Positions 53,064-54,918 of a stretch of DNA of 54,918 bases are shown here, one piece after another. Position 1 is the stretch's first letter, and each line of letters begins with the position of its first letter. The DNA lies in IMG/VR virus record IMGVR_UViG_3300021957_000050, positions 1-54,918 of that record; one strand, written 5' to 3'. The position numbers and the translations under genes are program-made. This DNA comes from a virus. The notes beneath the pieces were generated by a model that worked only from the letters and a program-made list of their open reading frames with translations, ran no database searches and was not told the origin of the DNA.

Positions 53064-53738
53064 TTGCAAAAACAATTAAAAATAGTATTTTGTCTACCAG
53101 GACGAACTTTTTCAAATAATTTTTTGACTAGTTGGAGTAATCTTCTACAGTACTTACCTAAGTATGGAATTACTCCAATTCTGTCAAATAGTTATAGTCC
53201 ACTACTATACTACGTTAGAAATCAATGTTTAGGAGGCGCATCAGTAAAAGGAAAAAATCAAATACCTTTTGATGGCCAAGTAGATTATGATTACATAATG
53301 TGGATAGATTCAGATATGGTATTTGAAGTTAATGACTTTATTAAGTTACTTAACATGAATAAGGATATTGCTTCCGGAATATATAAAACTCAGAACAATT
53401 CTAACTACGCTACAGTAGAAAAATGGAATAAAGAGTACTATGCAAAAAACGGTTCTTTTGAATTTTTAGATGATAAGTTAATAAATAAAAGAACTAAACC
53501 ATTTAAAGTTGAGTATACTGGATTTGGTTGGATGCTAATTAAAAAAGGTGTATTTGAGTCACTAGAGTATCCATGGTTTCAACCTCTTTGGGAAGAATTT
53601 AAGGTAGGAGATACCTCATTTAAAGAATTTACTATGGAAGATGTAGCATTCTGTAGAATGATAACAAAAAAAGGTTACGATATTTATGTCGATCCAACTT
53701 TAATAATAGGACATGAGAAAATGTTGGTTCTTAAATAA
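53064..53738 (+). CDS. Glycosyltransferase family 2-like protein, TTG start
   Basis: The protein has 224 residues. No ATG or GTG precedes the conserved N-terminus LKIVFCLPGRTFSNNFLTSW, and the first in-frame candidate is TTG at 53064, so a TTG start is chosen. The core contains YDYIMWIDSDMVFE with D82-x-D84, the GT-A metal/nucleotide site, and VEYTGFGWMLIKKGVFESL followed by FTMEDVAFCRMITKKGYDIYVDPTLIIGH, matching the acceptor-site ED and terminal His of GT2 enzymes. It lies inside the deazaguanine gene group, between queC and queD. It may glycosylate a base, a protein or a host glycan; only context hints at DNA. Confidence 0.7.
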   Translation: MQKQLKIVFCLPGRTFSNNFLTSWSNLLQYLPKYGITPILSNSYSPLLYYVRNQCLGGASVKGKNQIPFDGQVDYDYIMWIDSDMVFEVNDFIKLLNMNKDIASGIYKTQNNSNYATVEKWNKEYYAKNGSFEFLDDKLINKRTKPFKVEYTGFGWMLIKKGVFESLEYPWFQPLWEEFKVGDTSFKEFTMEDVAFCRMITKKGYDIYVDPTLIIGHEKMLVLK

Positions 53739-53741
53739 AAA

Positions 53742-53758
53742 TTTCTTATATTAATATA
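53742..53758 (+). promoter_or_regulatory. Putative promoter TTTCTTATATTAATATA
   Basis: This TTTCTTATATTA element lies directly after the glycosyltransferase stop, 14 bases before the GTG at 53773 and 44 before the ATG at 53803. It would drive the membrane protein, queD and queE. Confidence 0.5.
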
Positions 53759-53772
53759 ACAAATAAACTATA

Positions 53773-54042
53773 GTGTCACAGCACCACTTTAAAAACACGA
53801 ATATGAATAAATTAGGAAAAAAGGTTATAAATGAACTCTATAATAGAGAACATAGAGAGTACTTCGAAGGAATTAAGATCAATGATCATAAGATTCCAGA
53901 TCCAAAATTACACCAACAAATTAGCTTCATCAAATCAGGTATCCGTATTTTAGGTTATGCTGCATTGTGGTGGAGTATCGATATTGCTGCTATTTTGCTT
54001 ATACTATCAGAAATAGTAGGAATAGGAGAAGAATTAGTTTAA
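53773..54042 (+). CDS. Small conserved membrane protein
   Basis: The protein has 89 residues from GTG 53773; an ATG at 53803 would give 79 residues and is a credible alternative. The N-terminal half is hydrophilic (NELYNREHREYFEGIKINDHKIPDPKLHQQISFIKSGIRI). The C-terminal third is one hydrophobic segment (GYAALWWSIDIAAILLILSEIVGIGEELV), enough for one membrane helix or a tight hairpin. Very similar KLHQQISFIKSGIRI...EELV proteins are common in T4-like marine phages, with no assigned role. It lies between the glycosyltransferase and queD, 10 bases before the latter, and is likely co-transcribed with queD and queE. Confidence 0.65.
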   Translation: MSQHHFKNTNMNKLGKKVINELYNREHREYFEGIKINDHKIPDPKLHQQISFIKSGIRILGYAALWWSIDIAAILLILSEIVGIGEELV

Positions 54043-54052
54043 AAAATAAGTT

Positions 54053-54517
54053 ATGGGAAAATTTCAATCAACAAAAGTATTTGACGGATACTCTACTGTG
54101 TTTCGTCAATGGAAAGCAACAACTACACACTGCTCTAAATTACACGGATATGGAGTATCATTTAAACTCTGGTTTGAAGGTGAACTAGATGAAAGAAACT
54201 GGGTATGGGACTTCGGAGGTATGAAAAGAGCAAAAGGAACTATCGATGGTATGTCTCCAAAAGCATGGATGGATTATATGTTCGACCATACTTTTATAGT
54301 AGCAGAAGACGATCCGTATAAAGAATCATTTATGAAAATGGATGAAGCAGGAGTGGCACAAGTAAGAGTAATACCAGCAACTGGTGCTGAGAGCTTTGCA
54401 AAATTTATATTAGAAAAAGTAGCTCCCTTTATAAGTGAAGAAACTGAAGGTAGAGTTAAAGTAACAAAAGTAGAATTTAGAGAACATAGTAAAAATACAG
54501 CATCATATGTCGCATAA
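54053..54517 (+). CDS. queD: QueD/PTPS-like 6-carboxytetrahydropterin synthase homolog with altered metal site
   Basis: This 154-residue protein has the pattern THCSKLHGYGVSFKLWFEG, then DERNWVWDFGGMK, and MDYMFDHTFIVAEDDP, the T-fold pterin-enzyme order with catalytic Cys (C27) and the DH pair later. In E. coli QueD, zinc is held by H16, H31 and H33. Here H31 is present, but the HGH motif reads HGY (Y33) and the first position has no His (FRQWKA). H26 next to C27 could substitute. QueD makes 6-carboxytetrahydropterin for QueE. The gene starts 10 bases after the membrane protein and overlaps queE by 11 bases, so the two are probably translated together. Confidence 0.8.
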   Translation: MGKFQSTKVFDGYSTVFRQWKATTTHCSKLHGYGVSFKLWFEGELDERNWVWDFGGMKRAKGTIDGMSPKAWMDYMFDHTFIVAEDDPYKESFMKMDEAGVAQVRVIPATGAESFAKFILEKVAPFISEETEGRVKVTKVEFREHSKNTASYVA

Positions 54518-54918
54518 ACAATTAAAAAGAATAGAAGATTACGATAAGAATTTACCTATCGTAGAAATTTATACAGCAGTACAGTCTGAAGGGTCTAGAG
54601 CAGGGTATCCAACAGTAGTGATTAGAACAACAGGATGTACACATAGATGTTACTTCGGTGAAGGAGGATGGTGTGATAGTTGGTATACAAGTATACATCC
54701 GGAAAAAGGACATTTTAACTTTAAAGACATTATTGCAATGTATGAGAAAAATCCTCATATAAAAGAGATGATGTTAACTGGAGGTTCCCCTACTATGCAT
54801 CCAGCTCTAGTAAATGAATTAACACATTTTGCACATGAAAATAATATTTTTATTACTATCGAAACTGAAGGATCTCATTTCCTCCCCACTGACTATCCTA
54901 TTAATTTGCTATCTATCT
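54507..54918 (+). CDS. queE: QueE-like 7-carboxy-7-deazaguanine synthase (radical SAM), 3'-truncated by window end
   Basis: The frame is open from the ATG at 54507 to the end of the window (137 residues seen). It begins MSHKQLKRIEDYDKNLPIVE and continues with IYTAVQSEGSRAGYPTVVIRTTGCTHRC, the QueE opening that binds substrate and the cluster. The cluster cysteines are C44, C48 and C56, a CX3CX7C spacing; canonical radical SAM is CX3CX2C and some QueE enzymes use CX14CX2C. MMLTGGSPTMHP is the SAM-binding GGEP-like motif (GGSP here). QueE ring-contracts 6-carboxytetrahydropterin to CDG, the QueC substrate. The start overlaps queD by 11 bases. Confidence 0.88.
   Translation, partial: MSHKQLKRIEDYDKNLPIVEIYTAVQSEGSRAGYPTVVIRTTGCTHRCYFGEGGWCDSWYTSIHPEKGHFNFKDIIAMYEKNPHIKEMMLTGGSPTMHPALVNELTHFAHENNIFITIETEGSHFLPTDYPINLLSI

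Noticed and set aside
1-54918. tRNA genes
   Set aside because: All gaps between genes are under about 150 bases and none shows a cloverleaf or CCA end by eye; a tRNAscan run would settle it.

Overview
The window is a contiguous piece of a large, AT-rich genome of a contractile-tailed (T4-like) bacteriophage. Every supported gene lies on the + strand, genes are packed with overlaps or gaps of a few bases, and no intergenic stretch exceeds about 150 bases. Hallmark genes are a gp18-like tail sheath, gp19-like tail tube, gp26-like protein, tape measure, baseplate proteins, gp32-like ssDNA-binding protein, UvsX, an RNase H/5'-exonuclease, a gp41-like helicase and NrdA/NrdB. Most starts lack a Shine-Dalgarno sequence and instead sit in A/T-rich contexts such as AAATTATG. 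Together with GT25-type glycosyltransferases and GNVGIGTTSP-type fibers, this makes a marine Bacteroidota host plausible. That host call is inference; a SAR11-type host is not excluded.

Layout. (1) 1-24924: five giant fiber/adhesin genes (the first cut by the window edge) built from degenerate GNVGIGTTSP repeats. The third and fifth end in a peptidase S74 intramolecular chaperone. A promoter-like element before the fourth gene suggests two transcription units, each ending in an S74 fiber. (2) 24952-29858: a small unknown gene, then a tight cassette of three glycosyltransferase-like proteins, a radical SAM protein and a 2OG-Fe(II) oxygenase, probably for modifying glycans or virion proteins. 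(3) 29929-42413: tail module, with two small conserved proteins, sheath, tube, gp26-like protein plus an overlapping frame, tape measure, baseplate proteins, a LysM-like gp53-type protein, and a hub protein carrying a DUF2272 wall-hydrolase-like domain. (4) 42461-48653: replication/recombination module, with a short divergent family-A DNA polymerase, an unknown protein, gp32, UvsX, RNase H and DnaB-like helicase. (5) 48743-51748: nucleotide metabolism (NrdB, NrdA, thioredoxin). (6) 51774 to the end: 7-deazaguanine genes queC, queD and queE (cut by the window end), interleaved with a 47-residue basic protein, a GT2-like glycosyltransferase and a small membrane protein.

Two recurrent A/T motifs look like phage promoters. 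TATTTATAATAA-type elements precede mainly virion genes, and TTTCTTATATTA-type elements precede replication, thioredoxin and late-window genes. Hairpins mark several transcription-unit borders.

Points of greatest interest: a deazaguanine pathway whose three enzymes each depart from the usual metal or cluster ligands (QueC without its zinc cysteines, QueD without two histidines, QueE with CX3CX7C); a family-A polymerase-like protein with altered catalytic motifs; a probable recoding site between tube and tape measure; and the S74 fiber array with a beta-propeller-like insert and an internal 240-residue duplication.
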